Shown: positions 44,601 through 52,394, counted from the first letter of the stretch. The stretch: 64,000 bases of DNA from a virus (IMGVR_UViG_3300046777_002415:1-64000), one strand, 5' to 3'. Translations and numbers: made by a program. Notes: generated by a model from the sequence alone, not told the origin.

Positions 44601-47600
44601 GATCGAGATCGTGGAGGTCACCTACAGGGTGGGTGAGGAAGCGTGGCAGGTTGTCCAGGTCAACCCGACAGCTGGTAATACTTACCCGATCAAGGGCGTC
44701 CCACCAGAGACTCAGGTCACTGGTAAGGCGCGGTGCCTCAATTCTATGGGGGCCTCGGACTACACCGCCGAGTCGACTCTGATTACCCCGTCGCTTAACG
44801 ATCTTCTACCTCAGATGCCCACCAACCTGGACCTTGTCCAGGACGATTATCGGGAGGCCAACGGCCGCATCCGCTATTTCATCAAGGTCAACTGGGTCGT
44901 CAACGGCCTGACAGCAGGCACCGAGATTCAGTGGATACGGTTCGGGGACATCGAAGATCCCGCCAACTGGCCAGATGACAACCGGCTGGGCAAGACCTTC
45001 ATCGATGGCAGTGGTCAGTTCTTCCAGATCGAGAACGTGGACGTCACCATGTACAAGGTGCGGCTGCGGTCGAAGAGCATCATCCCGATCAATGGCGCCT
45101 ACCAGTACTCCGCTTGGGCAGAAGGCTCAATAGACATTCTGGTCTACGACTACCCTCCGGGACCGCCCACCAATCTGCAAGCCAAGTCGACCCCATCGGG
45201 CATCATGCTGACGTGGGACAACCCACTGGACAGCGACTTCGCCGGCATCCAGATTTTCCACAGCACGACCAACAACCGAGAGGGGGATCTCACCAATATC
45301 CCGGTGATCCCGGAAGCTAAACCACTGGCATCGGTAGGGAACCCTGTCAACAGCTACTTCCACGTCCCGGACGACCGCCTCTGGCATTACTATTGGATCT
45401 ACGCCTACGACAGCGAGGACGGGATCCACCAGACCAACAAGTCCTCCTGGGAACGCCCAGGCAACAATGACGGTGTCCGCGGCCGGCAAGGCATATTCGG
45501 CGACGGCCTACCTCCGCCCCCGCCAATCAATCTGGTCCTGTACCCGGACACATGGCAGGTCAGTCTGCAATGGGAGCAGAGTCAGGAGATACCCGACCTG
45601 TACGGTACCCAGATTTACTGGTCCAAGACCAACGACCGGGGTCCCGACGACGCTCTCCTTGCTACCTACCTGTTCGTCACGGATGAGAACTTCGCTACTC
45701 ACCTCGGACTTGAGACCGGAGAAACCTATTACTATTGGATCCGGAACATGGACGTCGAGGACCCACCCCAGTTTTCGACGTGGCTACCAGAGGACCGCTA
45801 CGGCGGTGCGGCGGCGACGGTCCCGCCCGACCCCCGCAAATATCTTGAGCTGCTCAATGGCGCCATCACCGAAACACAGCTGGCGCAGTCACTGCTGGGT
45901 CTGATCAACAGCGACGGGCTGACCGAGAACGCGACCTTCCTGCAGCTGCAGAAGCTGGTCTCGGACATCGAGGCTCGAGTTGTTCTGAAGTTGCAGCAAA
46001 ACTACGAGGGTCTCTCTGAGGTCGCTGCCATTGGCTTCGGTACCGAGGTACAGAACGGCCAAATCGTCAGCCAGTTCTTGGTGCAGGCCGACCGGCTGGC
46101 CATGGGCGCCCCGCAGGTCTTCAACTCGGACGGCATTGAGCTGGTGCCGATCCAGTACGGCTGGGACGACGGCAACTTGCCGGTGGTCTACGATATCGCC
46201 GGCAATGTCATCACCCCTTGCGACCGCTATGGCCAGCCGCTGCCGGCCCATGACGAGACGGCGAAGGGCGCCATCCGGTTGGTCTATGATGAGAATGGCG
46301 AGCGGATGCCGATCTACGGTGCCGATCACGAACTGTTCCCGACACCGCGCTGGGACGGGTTCGTTATCACCACTGAGGAGTACTGGGACGAGAACGGCGT
46401 ACTGATCCCACCCGGGGTCTACATCCGCAATGCCAACATCGCGGAAGCCTCGATCGACGGGGCCAAGATTCAGGCGCATACCATCAAGGCCGACCGGATC
46501 GATGCCAATGGGCTGGTGTTGTTCGACAGTGAAGGTAAGCCTATCTTCGCAGGGGGCGGCGTCGGTGTTGATCTGGAAGCCATGTTCGGCCTTGAACTCG
46601 GCCAGGCCCTGAGAGACCTGAAGGCCAAGGACATCCATCTCTGGATGAAGAACGCGGTCATCGGGGACCTCTACATCGCCGACACGCTGTCATCGGTCGA
46701 CTATTCGCCGAGCTATATCAATGAACAAGGTGAATATGTGCCTGGCACAGGATGGCGCATTCACCGCGGCTCAAATCTAGGGGACCCCTCGACCATTGAG
46801 ACTGACAACCTCGTGGCGAGAGGGACGCTCAGCTCGGACATCTATGTAGCTGGCGCCCAGGGTTGGAAGTTGTTCAAGGACGGCAGCGTCGAGGTCAACA
46901 ACGGGGTGTTCCGTGGCACACTGGGCGCAGAGACGCTGCTGGTCGGGACTGACTTCACGCTGAAACAGCTCAGCGAACAGGTGCTGCTGGCCTCCTTGAA
47001 CATCAGCGCATCTGATCAGTATTTCTCGTTCAACTCCTCAGGGGTCTGCACGAGCGACCTGAATCTGACGATGTTCATCAACAACATCGACAACATCCTG
47101 TGGTCAGCTACCGGGTATCCAGGTGGGGTGCAATTGCAGTTGACAGAGGACGAGGCTAGACCGCGCTATCGGTTCCTGAACAATGAACAGATCAAGAAGG
47201 CCGGTGGGGGCTATTACGACTATATTGAGGTCAAGGCGCAGTTCCAGGACCGCTACGACATCGTCCGCATCTACCCGCTGATCTTCGAAAGCGGCATCGT
47301 CACCGCCGAGCTCTCGAACGCTCGTATCAACTTGGCAGCCGACAGCTCAGGCTACGTCGGCAACTACTCGCTCGGCACTGGGCGCTTTCGAGTCCACCAC
47401 GGTACGACAGAGGTGGCCAAGGCCTCCCTGGCCTTCTCGGTGGTCGGTAGCACCGGTTGTGCCGTCTCGATTGTCAGCGACCCCACCAAGCCCAACCACG
47501 GGGTCTACAAGGTCACGGACCTGACGTCTGCCGCAGCTACCGCAACCCTTCGGGCTACCTACAACGGGGTCAATTACGATAGGACGCTGGATGTTCTGAA

Positions 47601-48477
47601 GTATCAGGCGATCTTGAGCGGAGCCCCGGGCGAGCCCGGAGAAGATGGCACGGACGGCAAGCGCGGGTCCAAGTTCTTTGTCTTCTACACCTACAACCCT
47701 GATGGGTATTCGGATGCGACATGGTCGGTAACTCAGCCGCCCGTGGACCCGAACAAGGTCTTACCGCCAAGTACGAACACAGCCGAGCTACTGGTCGACG
47801 CTATGGTGAGGACTGACCCTGGGTCAGAAGGTATCGTGGTCTACTGGGACGTGGTGACCTTGATCAACTACGCCACCGGCTGGAGCGAGACCCGGATGCG
47901 CAGGGATACGGGCTGGGAAGTGGTTGCCGCGTTCTTCAATGGCGACATCATCGTCAAGGGAACGATCTACGCTGACAAGATCGTCAGCAATAGCATCATT
48001 CGCTTGACCTCAACATCCCTCTACGCCTCCACCGTTTTCGCCGGGGGTAACCAATGGCAACCGCAAATAGGGTGGATATCCCCCAACCCGAAGTATGTCG
48101 TAGACGCTCACCCAGAAAAGACGGGGATAAAGCTGGTGGTCACTGTCACCATGGACTGCCCGACTGATTTGACAGGTGTCCGCATCGCTTACGAGCAATA
48201 TGTAAAGGACTACTGGAACCAAGATGATCCACCCGCCTGGAGAACTCAGTACCGGGAGATATTCAATAGAGGATCCGCGTACTACTCTGCCCGGGTGTTC
48301 ACAGCCAGTATCGTACTGGAACTGCAGGTACCTCCGGGTAAGGCCTTCAACCTCTACGTCGAGGCTAAGCAGTTGGGGGCAGAGTGGGTCAACGCGGATG
48401 CCAACCTGCCCTCGCTCTCGGTAATCGAAACATTCTCTTACTACTTCCCCGATGATGATTGGCGCTATGCCTTCTAA
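41653..48477 (+). CDS. Tail tip attachment protein, I-like plus J-like fusion
   Basis: 2274 aa. The N-terminus (about 1-145) looks like lambda I, with long hydrophobic stretches (AAVNAGATAGLTVAGAVGLT). Then the J-type hub (about 150-960: YGEFRITPPVAGNAYTRLKK; TWQQDEVIVLDDYYL). Three fibronectin-III domains follow (near 990, 1170, 1290; PPGPPTNLQAKSTPSGIMLT), then a DUF1983-like stalk, a short collagen-like piece (GAPGEPGEDGTDGKRG) and a C-terminal domain, the probable receptor binder. Overlaps the peptidase by 26 nt. Confidence 0.88.
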   Translation: MIRIIARPNPFESEIVYCDIKPGLNLTEIVGRNNNKVHIQVEGVPVPNEAWDSTYPKSGEVVTITVVPGLFGLEGVIAGIVGAAVNAGATAGLTVAGAVGLTGTTATTVAATVGGVIGGAIGIGAMIAPMILPFLVKPQLPSISGSGYTGQTGSRFSVLNSNSNPNMQYGVIPKLYGEFRITPPVAGNAYTRLKKAVIVGQPGTYGYAGTEPTQTYHLLLCLGYGPLKIGGVCIGPQGLQVTDPSTGNVLTCQSKAGTKSPTQPIDCLDQDALAILVGDTPFRQIPGSLYTVGTAKEIVGLLNREGWASYPADIEEDSLSLTLPTPNTPPDVDSSWTSVDGVYQVWTAAPDALKVEVDIVFDALYASRMKDDPNNPGLEDMNVDVVFRVLFKKSSAAGTITREKIGVDQWGAEQWVVIAAGSWQQFTSFTATARSKGACAWTVKIDLPSDADPPATTYDILVIRQSTKYPRPNVSTSAANATWMALRSLKAGTVWDTSEDTGLDEAILMAVEFQASRGFNGGVDPISIRAKSIVRRPVADTLAAWGSNKNLKWVVSSSPAWAFADAFIGPQLQEPFKKDRIDWPALIEWANWCDGTTNTFIDPDTGEVTRKITDYNWYHVEEETILDRIRTITSCGRAAWNITGGLFSVTQDANFYPVQLLSPRNSRNLEITKSYPKIPNALRVRYVHPKTWQQDEVIVLDDYYLRRVNNQWVDNWGDPHTPGQDGYKKAKTYEVLETQGVTSKAQAKREGRYHLANLRMRPEFFTCEVDFEHLVAQRGDCVLLSHDVLLRGWAFGRVLKITAPTQQSAEYRIDVDTDIEISDDANFAVQVRSMNTDPTSAVPLAFIELPLSNPPGTYQQLWVSSSHAAEIAKIAEGDLFVFGPLDEDGDPTGSLLAKITQIDYQADMSAKITMTYAAPGIPAADDGIMDDDGDGPAPKEIPPPPPSSFRLLISQSIPDMTVDGARYTVDATWELPTTGVRDKIEIVEVTYRVGEEAWQVVQVNPTAGNTYPIKGVPPETQVTGKARCLNSMGASDYTAESTLITPSLNDLLPQMPTNLDLVQDDYREANGRIRYFIKVNWVVNGLTAGTEIQWIRFGDIEDPANWPDDNRLGKTFIDGSGQFFQIENVDVTMYKVRLRSKSIIPINGAYQYSAWAEGSIDILVYDYPPGPPTNLQAKSTPSGIMLTWDNPLDSDFAGIQIFHSTTNNREGDLTNIPVIPEAKPLASVGNPVNSYFHVPDDRLWHYYWIYAYDSEDGIHQTNKSSWERPGNNDGVRGRQGIFGDGLPPPPPINLVLYPDTWQVSLQWEQSQEIPDLYGTQIYWSKTNDRGPDDALLATYLFVTDENFATHLGLETGETYYYWIRNMDVEDPPQFSTWLPEDRYGGAAATVPPDPRKYLELLNGAITETQLAQSLLGLINSDGLTENATFLQLQKLVSDIEARVVLKLQQNYEGLSEVAAIGFGTEVQNGQIVSQFLVQADRLAMGAPQVFNSDGIELVPIQYGWDDGNLPVVYDIAGNVITPCDRYGQPLPAHDETAKGAIRLVYDENGERMPIYGADHELFPTPRWDGFVITTEEYWDENGVLIPPGVYIRNANIAEASIDGAKIQAHTIKADRIDANGLVLFDSEGKPIFAGGGVGVDLEAMFGLELGQALRDLKAKDIHLWMKNAVIGDLYIADTLSSVDYSPSYINEQGEYVPGTGWRIHRGSNLGDPSTIETDNLVARGTLSSDIYVAGAQGWKLFKDGSVEVNNGVFRGTLGAETLLVGTDFTLKQLSEQVLLASLNISASDQYFSFNSSGVCTSDLNLTMFINNIDNILWSATGYPGGVQLQLTEDEARPRYRFLNNEQIKKAGGGYYDYIEVKAQFQDRYDIVRIYPLIFESGIVTAELSNARINLAADSSGYVGNYSLGTGRFRVHHGTTEVAKASLAFSVVGSTGCAVSIVSDPTKPNHGVYKVTDLTSAAATATLRATYNGVNYDRTLDVLKYQAILSGAPGEPGEDGTDGKRGSKFFVFYTYNPDGYSDATWSVTQPPVDPNKVLPPSTNTAELLVDAMVRTDPGSEGIVVYWDVVTLINYATGWSETRMRRDTGWEVVAAFFNGDIIVKGTIYADKIVSNSIIRLTSTSLYASTVFAGGNQWQPQIGWISPNPKYVVDAHPEKTGIKLVVTVTMDCPTDLTGVRIAYEQYVKDYWNQDDPPAWRTQYREIFNRGSAYYSARVFTASIVLELQVPPGKAFNLYVEAKQLGAEWVNADANLPSLSVIETFSYYFPDDDWRYAF

Positions 48478-48886
48478 CTTCATAACCTACGAAGCGGCCA
48501 CCGGCCGCATTCTGTCCCTGGTTAAGAACCAGGATTTCGCCATCAGCGTGTCGACGATGCCCCCTGGGTATTTGGCTTTGCCTGTCGAGGATTCGATACC
48601 TGATTCGGTAGGCTGGAACTACTGGGTCGATGCCGGCAAAATAGTACCCAGAGAGGAACTACCTTTGACCGTCTCCGGCACTGAGATCGCCGCCGATGGT
48701 CAGACAGTCCTGTCAGTGGCCGGCATTCCTGCGGGCGCATCGCTGCGTCTGGTCGGGCCGGTTGCCGACGAATGGGTGGAGCAGGACGGGGAGACCGAGA
48801 TCACCACGACCGAGCCCGGGGAGTACCAACTGGTGATCGACCTCTGGCCTTACAAGACAGCGAGGGTGGACTTCAATGCGACGTAA
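48467..48886 (+). CDS. Tail fibre accessory protein, about 139 aa
   Basis: MPSNFITYEAATGRILSLVK is a common opening of proteins encoded after J-like genes. Beta-rich (TVSGTEIAADGQTVLSVAG). The start could also be 48452 or 48455; none has a clear ribosome site because the region codes for the end of the tip protein. Overlaps the next gene by 11 nt. Confidence 0.6.
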   Translation: MPSNFITYEAATGRILSLVKNQDFAISVSTMPPGYLALPVEDSIPDSVGWNYWVDAGKIVPREELPLTVSGTEIAADGQTVLSVAGIPAGASLRLVGPVADEWVEQDGETEITTTEPGEYQLVIDLWPYKTARVDFNAT

Positions 48887-49097
48887 CCTGACCGGCAGCT
48901 CAGAACAGCAGAAGGCCAAGCGCAACAAGCTGCTGGCCGACACCGACTGGATCGTCACCCGGCACCGAGACGAGAAGGACGAGGGCACCGGGACGACCCT
49001 GACCGCGAAGCAGTTCAAGGCTGTGCTGGCCTACCGGAAGGCGCTCCGGGACTGGGACAAGGTGTCGCCGCTGCCGGCGGCACCTGAACTCCCGTGA
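48876..49097 (+). CDS. Small phage tail assembly chaperone-like protein, 73 aa
   Basis: KRNKLLADTDWIVTRHRDEK and AYRKALRDWDKV match the short 'phage tail assembly chaperone' family found after tail fibres. Last gene of the plus-strand late operon; its TGA overlaps the first TGATCACA motif of the attachment region. Confidence 0.75.
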   Translation: MRRNLTGSSEQQKAKRNKLLADTDWIVTRHRDEKDEGTGTTLTAKQFKAVLAYRKALRDWDKVSPLPAAPELP

Positions 49098-49283
49098 TCA
49101 CAATTTTGATCACAGGCCCTTTGAATGGCGCCCCGAACACGATTCGAACGTGTGGCCTTTCCCTTAGGAGAACTATGTATTCCTCTGTAGGCCGCGCCGT
49201 TACTGGGTTCCCTTAAAAATGTGATTGCCGTTTGGCACGGCTGGAGCGCGTAGTTCCGCTGTGATCGTGTGCGGCAATCACAG
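49095..49283. repeat. Five TGTGAT[CT][AG] octamers around attP, probable arm sites
   Basis: On the minus strand TGTGATCA at 49102-49095 and 49114-49107 and TGTGATTG at 49282-49275; on the plus strand TGTGATTG at 49220-49227 and TGTGATCG at 49260-49267. Two lie left of the core and three right. The first pair also forms a hairpin (49094-49100/49107-49113) and the last two an inverted pair (49259-49283). Tyrosine integrases usually have arm-type sites like this. Confidence 0.55.
49126..49170 (-). other. attP core: 3' half of tRNA-Arg(CCT)
   Basis: The minus strand from 49170 to 49126 reads as tRNA positions 32-76: anticodon loop CTCCTAA (anticodon CCT), 3' anticodon stem strand GGGAA, variable loop, T stem ACACG/CGTGT around TTCGAAT, acceptor strand TCGGGGC, discriminator G, CCA. 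No 5' half precedes it, so this is not a tRNA gene but the identity segment that restores the host gene on integration. Confidence 0.88.
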
Positions 49284-50223
49284 AATCAAGCACACCCACT
49301 GCACCCCGCAAATTGCCCGGGGCCAGATGGGCGTAGCGCTCCGTTACCTTGATGGTCGAGTGCCCCAGTATCTCCTTGACCTCGTACAGGGGCACCCCTG
49401 CGCTGACCATCCACGACGCAGTGGTATGGCGGAGCGTGTGCGGGGTAACGTCCGTGAAGCCCGCATTTCTGCAGGCAGTCTCGAATGACCGGCGGAAGTT
49501 CTGGATGCCGTGGAACACCAGCGGGTGGCCTCGCTGTGATTCCAGCGTCTCCACCGCGACATCGGTCAGAGGGATCGTGCGGGATTTCTTGGCCTTGGTC
49601 GTCTCGGCCCGGAGTGTGATCAATCTGCGGGGCATGTCCACATCAGACCATCGAAGTGCCATCAGCTCCCCACGCCGCATGCCAGTGCTGACTGCCAGAA
49701 TCACGAAGGCCCTCAGATGCCCGTCACAGAGCGATATGAGCCGGGCGTACTCGTCACCCGTCAGCCACCGCAGTTTCCCTTCTGGCTCACGCAGCTTCAG
49801 CCCTGACACAGGGTTCGGGATGTGGGTGCCGTGATCAATGTTGTAGCAGTTGATGGCTGCCGAGATCATGACCAACTCTTTGTTAATCGTGCCTGGCGCG
49901 GCCCCCTCGGCCTGCCGGCGCTTGACGTGTGAGCGGAGTAGAGAGGGTGACAGGTCCCGGCCCCAGGTAGGGGCGAGACCTGTCAGATGGCGGGCAGTGG
50001 ATTTGTTCTGTGGGGTCAGCCGGGTAGACAAGTACTCGGTCAGGACCGTATCAAGCGTAACGTCGCCCCGGTGCTGGGTTTTGTTGCGGTGGGATTCGCT
50101 GCGGAGCTTCTGCTCGAGCGCCTTGGCTTCTTTGAAGTCGGTCCCAGCAGATCGCCTAACTTGCTTGCCGGTGCGGGGATCGTAATAGCTGATCCACCAG
50201 ATGTTGTTTCGTTGGTAGGGCAT
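49213..50223 (-). CDS. int: Site-specific tyrosine recombinase (integrase)
   Basis: 336 aa. N-terminal AP2-like arm-binding region (IWWISYYDPRTGKQVR), core-binding domain (about 52-145), catalytic domain with Arg183 (STGMRRGEL), Lys210, His262-x-x-Arg265 (PHTLRH), His288 (LGHST) and nucleophile Tyr297 (ERYAHL). It integrates at the tRNA-Arg(CCT) core 43 bp beyond its stop. Overlaps the putative excisionase. Confidence 0.95.
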   Translation of the reverse strand: MPYQRNNIWWISYYDPRTGKQVRRSAGTDFKEAKALEQKLRSESHRNKTQHRGDVTLDTVLTEYLSTRLTPQNKSTARHLTGLAPTWGRDLSPSLLRSHVKRRQAEGAAPGTINKELVMISAAINCYNIDHGTHIPNPVSGLKLREPEGKLRWLTGDEYARLISLCDGHLRAFVILAVSTGMRRGELMALRWSDVDMPRRLITLRAETTKAKKSRTIPLTDVAVETLESQRGHPLVFHGIQNFRRSFETACRNAGFTDVTPHTLRHTTASWMVSAGVPLYEVKEILGHSTIKVTERYAHLAPGNLRGAVGVLDSVIAAHDHSGTTRSSRAKRQSHF

Positions 50224-50372
50224 CCATTGATGATAAAGGCCTCAAGGTCGGATTCGCAAACCCGGATCACCTTGCCCTCCACAAAGGCTCTGAGCCGGCC
50301 CTGTCGGACCCACAGCCTGACCGTGGTCCTGCCGACGTTGAGGCGCTCGGCGACCTGTTTGACGGTCATCAT
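50040..50372 (-). CDS. Putative excisionase (MerR-like HTH) with a long overlap into int
   Basis: 110 aa. Residues 1-50 form an excisionase/MerR-type winged HTH (TVKQVAERLNVGRTTVRLWV). The remaining 60 residues are Ser/Thr/Pro/Lys-rich and disordered, and are encoded entirely within the first 184 nt of int in another frame. It would direct recombination towards excision. GGGGT upstream of the double ATG; coupled (ATGA) to the gene before it. Confidence 0.7.
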   Translation of the reverse strand: MMTVKQVAERLNVGRTTVRLWVRQGRLRAFVEGKVIRVCESDLEAFIINGCPTNETTSGGSAITIPAPASKLGDLLGPTSKKPRRSSRSSAANPTATKPSTGATLRLIRS

Positions 50373-50581
50373 ACCCCAGCCCTCGCTGCCTGCAGCGCCA
50401 CCAGCAGCACATCAATCTGCTCGTGTCGCAGGGCGAAGGCGCTCATGAGGGCGTGGGTCTCCTTGTCGTGGACCATGACACTGACGCCCTCGTGGTTGCC
50501 CCAAGTGGTGGCAATGACCACGACCCCGTGGCCCTCGATCTCAGCCTCGGTGACCGGGGTCTGCAGCACTTCGAGCTTCAT
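50369..50581 (-). CDS. Hypothetical protein, 70 aa
   Basis: Small alpha/beta protein (EIEGHGVVVIATTWGNHEGV) with a C-terminal helix. Coupled by ATGA overlaps to both neighbours. No function recognised. Confidence 0.6.
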   Translation of the reverse strand: MKLEVLQTPVTEAEIEGHGVVVIATTWGNHEGVSVMVHDKETHALMSAFALRHEQIDVLLVALQAARAGV

Positions 50582-50736
50582 TTCAGCACCTTCTCATACT
50601 TGACACACTCCGCATGCCCTTGTATCACCGCCGCCTCAATACAGGTGATCGCATGGGAATCGAAGAAGTCGGTAATCATGCGTTTAGTCGTTACTGCTGA
50701 GATCACGAAGATCAGTAACCAGGGTAGATACTTCAT
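50578..50736 (-). CDS. 52-aa membrane or exported protein
   Basis: MKYLPWLLIFVISAVTTKRM is a hydrophobic anchor or signal sequence, followed by a short domain with two cysteines (ITCIEAA, AECVKY). Coupled by 4-nt overlaps to both neighbours, strong support for a real gene below usual length cut-offs. Confidence 0.6.
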   Translation of the reverse strand: MKYLPWLLIFVISAVTTKRMITDFFDSHAITCIEAAVIQGHAECVKYEKVLK

Positions 50737-51074
50737 TTCGCCTCCCACCGTTCCGCCTGTCTATCCTTCGAATTCCACAGGACCTGAGTGACGACCGCGG
50801 AAGCGCAGATGCCTTCCTCGATCTCCCGCTTGGCTTGATTTTGGGACCGGATCAGTCCGCTCTCATCAGCCAGCACGGTAGCAACCTTGGCGCCGAACTC
50901 GTCGAACCGGAGGATCAGGTAATTCCCGGTCTTGTATTTCCGGCCAATGTCCAGCTCGCGCTGCAGATCAGCCAGCAGGGTCTCGATCGGCCCGCCTTCC
51001 TGGGTGACGATGTGGCATTCCCTGACCAGCTCCTCTATGCAGTCCTTGGCTTGCTCAATCAGATGCCTGCTCAT
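50733..51074 (-). CDS. Hypothetical protein, 113 aa
   Basis: Helical with a central beta hairpin (YKTGNYLILRFDEFGAKVA). Member of the tightly overlapped early operon. No family recognised. Confidence 0.6.
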   Translation of the reverse strand: MSRHLIEQAKDCIEELVRECHIVTQEGGPIETLLADLQRELDIGRKYKTGNYLILRFDEFGAKVATVLADESGLIRSQNQAKREIEEGICASAVVTQVLWNSKDRQAERWEAK

Positions 51075-51448
51075 AGCTCAATCTCCGGGGTGAATTTCTC
51101 ATTGAACTCTGGCAGTGGTCTGATCCAGATGCGCTGGTCCTCCGTGCTTTGGTAGACGACCATCTCATGCTGGGTCGACTCCATCTGGCCCACATGAAGC
51201 ACCCGGTAAATGTTTCCAGTCTTCTTGTGGACATGGAGGTCGCCCCGGGGCTCAGGGCTTTCAGGCTTGGCCTTCTCAGACTTTTCGACGAAGTCGGCCA
51301 TCATCAGAATCTGCGTGGCAACATACTTGGCCATGGCCGGCCGGAGGCCGGCGTAGGCCGAGGGGCCTACGTGGAGCGTGACGTAGCTCGACTTATTCCC
51401 CTCATTGAAGTCGTGACCGACTGCGACGGGATAGGTGGTTTTGATCAT
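51071..51448 (-). CDS. DUF1653-like protein, 125 aa
   Basis: The C-terminal 65 residues (LHVHKKTGNIYRVL, MVVYQSTEDQRIWIRPLPEF) match the DUF1653 pattern of small SH3-like beta barrels. The N-terminal half is a separate short domain. Role unknown; common next to nucleotide-metabolism genes in phages. Confidence 0.7.
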   Translation of the reverse strand: MIKTTYPVAVGHDFNEGNKSSYVTLHVGPSAYAGLRPAMAKYVATQILMMADFVEKSEKAKPESPEPRGDLHVHKKTGNIYRVLHVGQMESTQHEMVVYQSTEDQRIWIRPLPEFNEKFTPEIEL

Positions 51449-51981
51449 ACCCTTCCCTCCCCTCTCAGCACTCTCTGCACTCGCTCGACCTGCTCCTTGT
51501 CCTCCCTCTGCCCTTCTTCCCGTCTTGCCTTCAGCTCCAGCACGGCCAAGCAGTTCCAGGCGATGTGGGCTAAATGATCGAGGTTAGAGTCAGGATCAAT
51601 AGGCTGCCTCTGCATCTTCAGCAGATGCCGCATGAAGGCATCCAGGTATCTCTCTTCAGCGTTGGGCACAGACTGCCACCCGCCGCGGCAATACTTGTTG
51701 GCGCCAAACGTACCGACGTCGGCCACAGCTCCCAGAGCCCGGCTGAAGTCGAGCAGGACGCCGGCAAGCTGCTTTCCGGCATCCATCTTGGCGCCAGAGG
51801 CGTGGGGATCGGTGCCGTGGGGGTCGGACTCTGCCGGGGGTTTGCGGTAGGGCAGAGCTACGGCCTCATAACTCGGCCGTGCTATGGCTACCATATCCCC
51901 GTCGGCATCTCGAATAGTGCGCGGCTTCGGGGGGGCCGGGGGTATTTGTGTGCCAGGTACAGGTTGAACCATTACCGCCAC
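51445..51981 (-). CDS. dATP/dGTP diphosphohydrolase-like protein (DUF5664, MazZ type)
   Basis: 178 aa. After a disordered Pro-rich N-terminus, residues about 63-155 carry the family pattern: SGAKMDAGKQ, TFGANKYCRGGW, ERYLDAFMRHLLKMQRQ, DSNLDHLAHIAWNCLAVLE, with Asp/Glu/His residues of the metal site. Relatives hydrolyse dATP/dGTP; in phages with 2-aminoadenine DNA the MazZ member supplies dGMP. No PurZ or DatZ is present in the window, so general nucleotide-pool control is the safer reading. Confidence 0.75.
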   Translation of the reverse strand: MAVMVQPVPGTQIPPAPPKPRTIRDADGDMVAIARPSYEAVALPYRKPPAESDPHGTDPHASGAKMDAGKQLAGVLLDFSRALGAVADVGTFGANKYCRGGWQSVPNAEERYLDAFMRHLLKMQRQPIDPDSNLDHLAHIAWNCLAVLELKARREEGQREDKEQVERVQRVLRGEGRV

Positions 51982-52166
51982 CCTCCCACATCCTTCAGGT
52001 GTCGAACCTGATTCTCAGTGATCTCGGCCTCCATGCCATAGGCGACATAGAGCGCGGCAATATCGTCGACCAGTCGAAGGTCCTGGATGCGCTGCGCGAA
52101 GAAGCGGGCGTCGACCAGGAGCTCTTCGATGGTGTCCGGGTCCTGGAAAAAGTCAGAAAGTTTCAT
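51972..52166 (-). CDS. Small acidic protein A, 64 aa
   Basis: MKLSDFFQDPDTIEELLVDA start at ATG 52166, coupled by TGATG to the upstream stop. The C-terminus (AYGMEAEITENQVRHLKDV, then GGW) parallels the end of the next protein upstream (EYGSEMFISEKQLEILERI, then AGW). Probably paralogues. Confidence 0.6.
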   Translation of the reverse strand: MKLSDFFQDPDTIEELLVDARFFAQRIQDLRLVDDIAALYVAYGMEAEITENQVRHLKDVGGWR

Positions 52167-52354
52167 CACCACCCCGCAATCCTTTCAAGGATCTCGAGCT
52201 GCTTCTCCGAGATAAACATCTCGCTGCCGTATTCTGCGAACTTGACCTCCATGTCGGATACAAAGCCCATTTCCCAGTCAGTCTCCGCGTTGAAGCTGGC
52301 GTCTGCCAAAATGTCGGCGAAGTCAAAATTAAGATCAGCAACCGTGTTGCTCAT
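52166..52354 (-). CDS. Small acidic protein B, 62 aa
   Basis: ATG 52354 has GGAG 8 nt upstream; a longer frame to 52372 would start inside the intergenic hairpin. Very acidic (DFADILADASFNAETDWEM), with the E-x-[FI]-[ST]-E-[KN]-Q end shared with protein A. I recall such proteins as frequent, uncharacterised phage early products; DNA mimicry is possible but unsupported. Confidence 0.6.
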   Translation of the reverse strand: MSNTVADLNFDFADILADASFNAETDWEMGFVSDMEVKFAEYGSEMFISEKQLEILERIAGW

Positions 52355-52373
52355 TGGTATCTCCATAGTCAAA

Positions 52374-52394
52374 GGGCCGGTGTGCTGCCGGCCC
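52374..52394 (-). promoter_or_regulatory. Conserved-loop intergenic hairpin 1
   Basis: Perfect 7-bp stem GGGCCGG/CCGGCCC with a 7-nt loop; the transcribed (minus) loop is CAGCACA. It lies 10 nt beyond the SbcC stop and just before the ribosome site of small protein B. Same loop as hairpins at 62140 and 62689; no T-tract follows, so it is not a simple terminator. Confidence 0.7.

Noticed and set aside
49126-49200. Complete tRNA gene next to int
   Set aside because: Only positions 32-76 are present; the sequence upstream does not pair with the 3' anticodon or acceptor strands.
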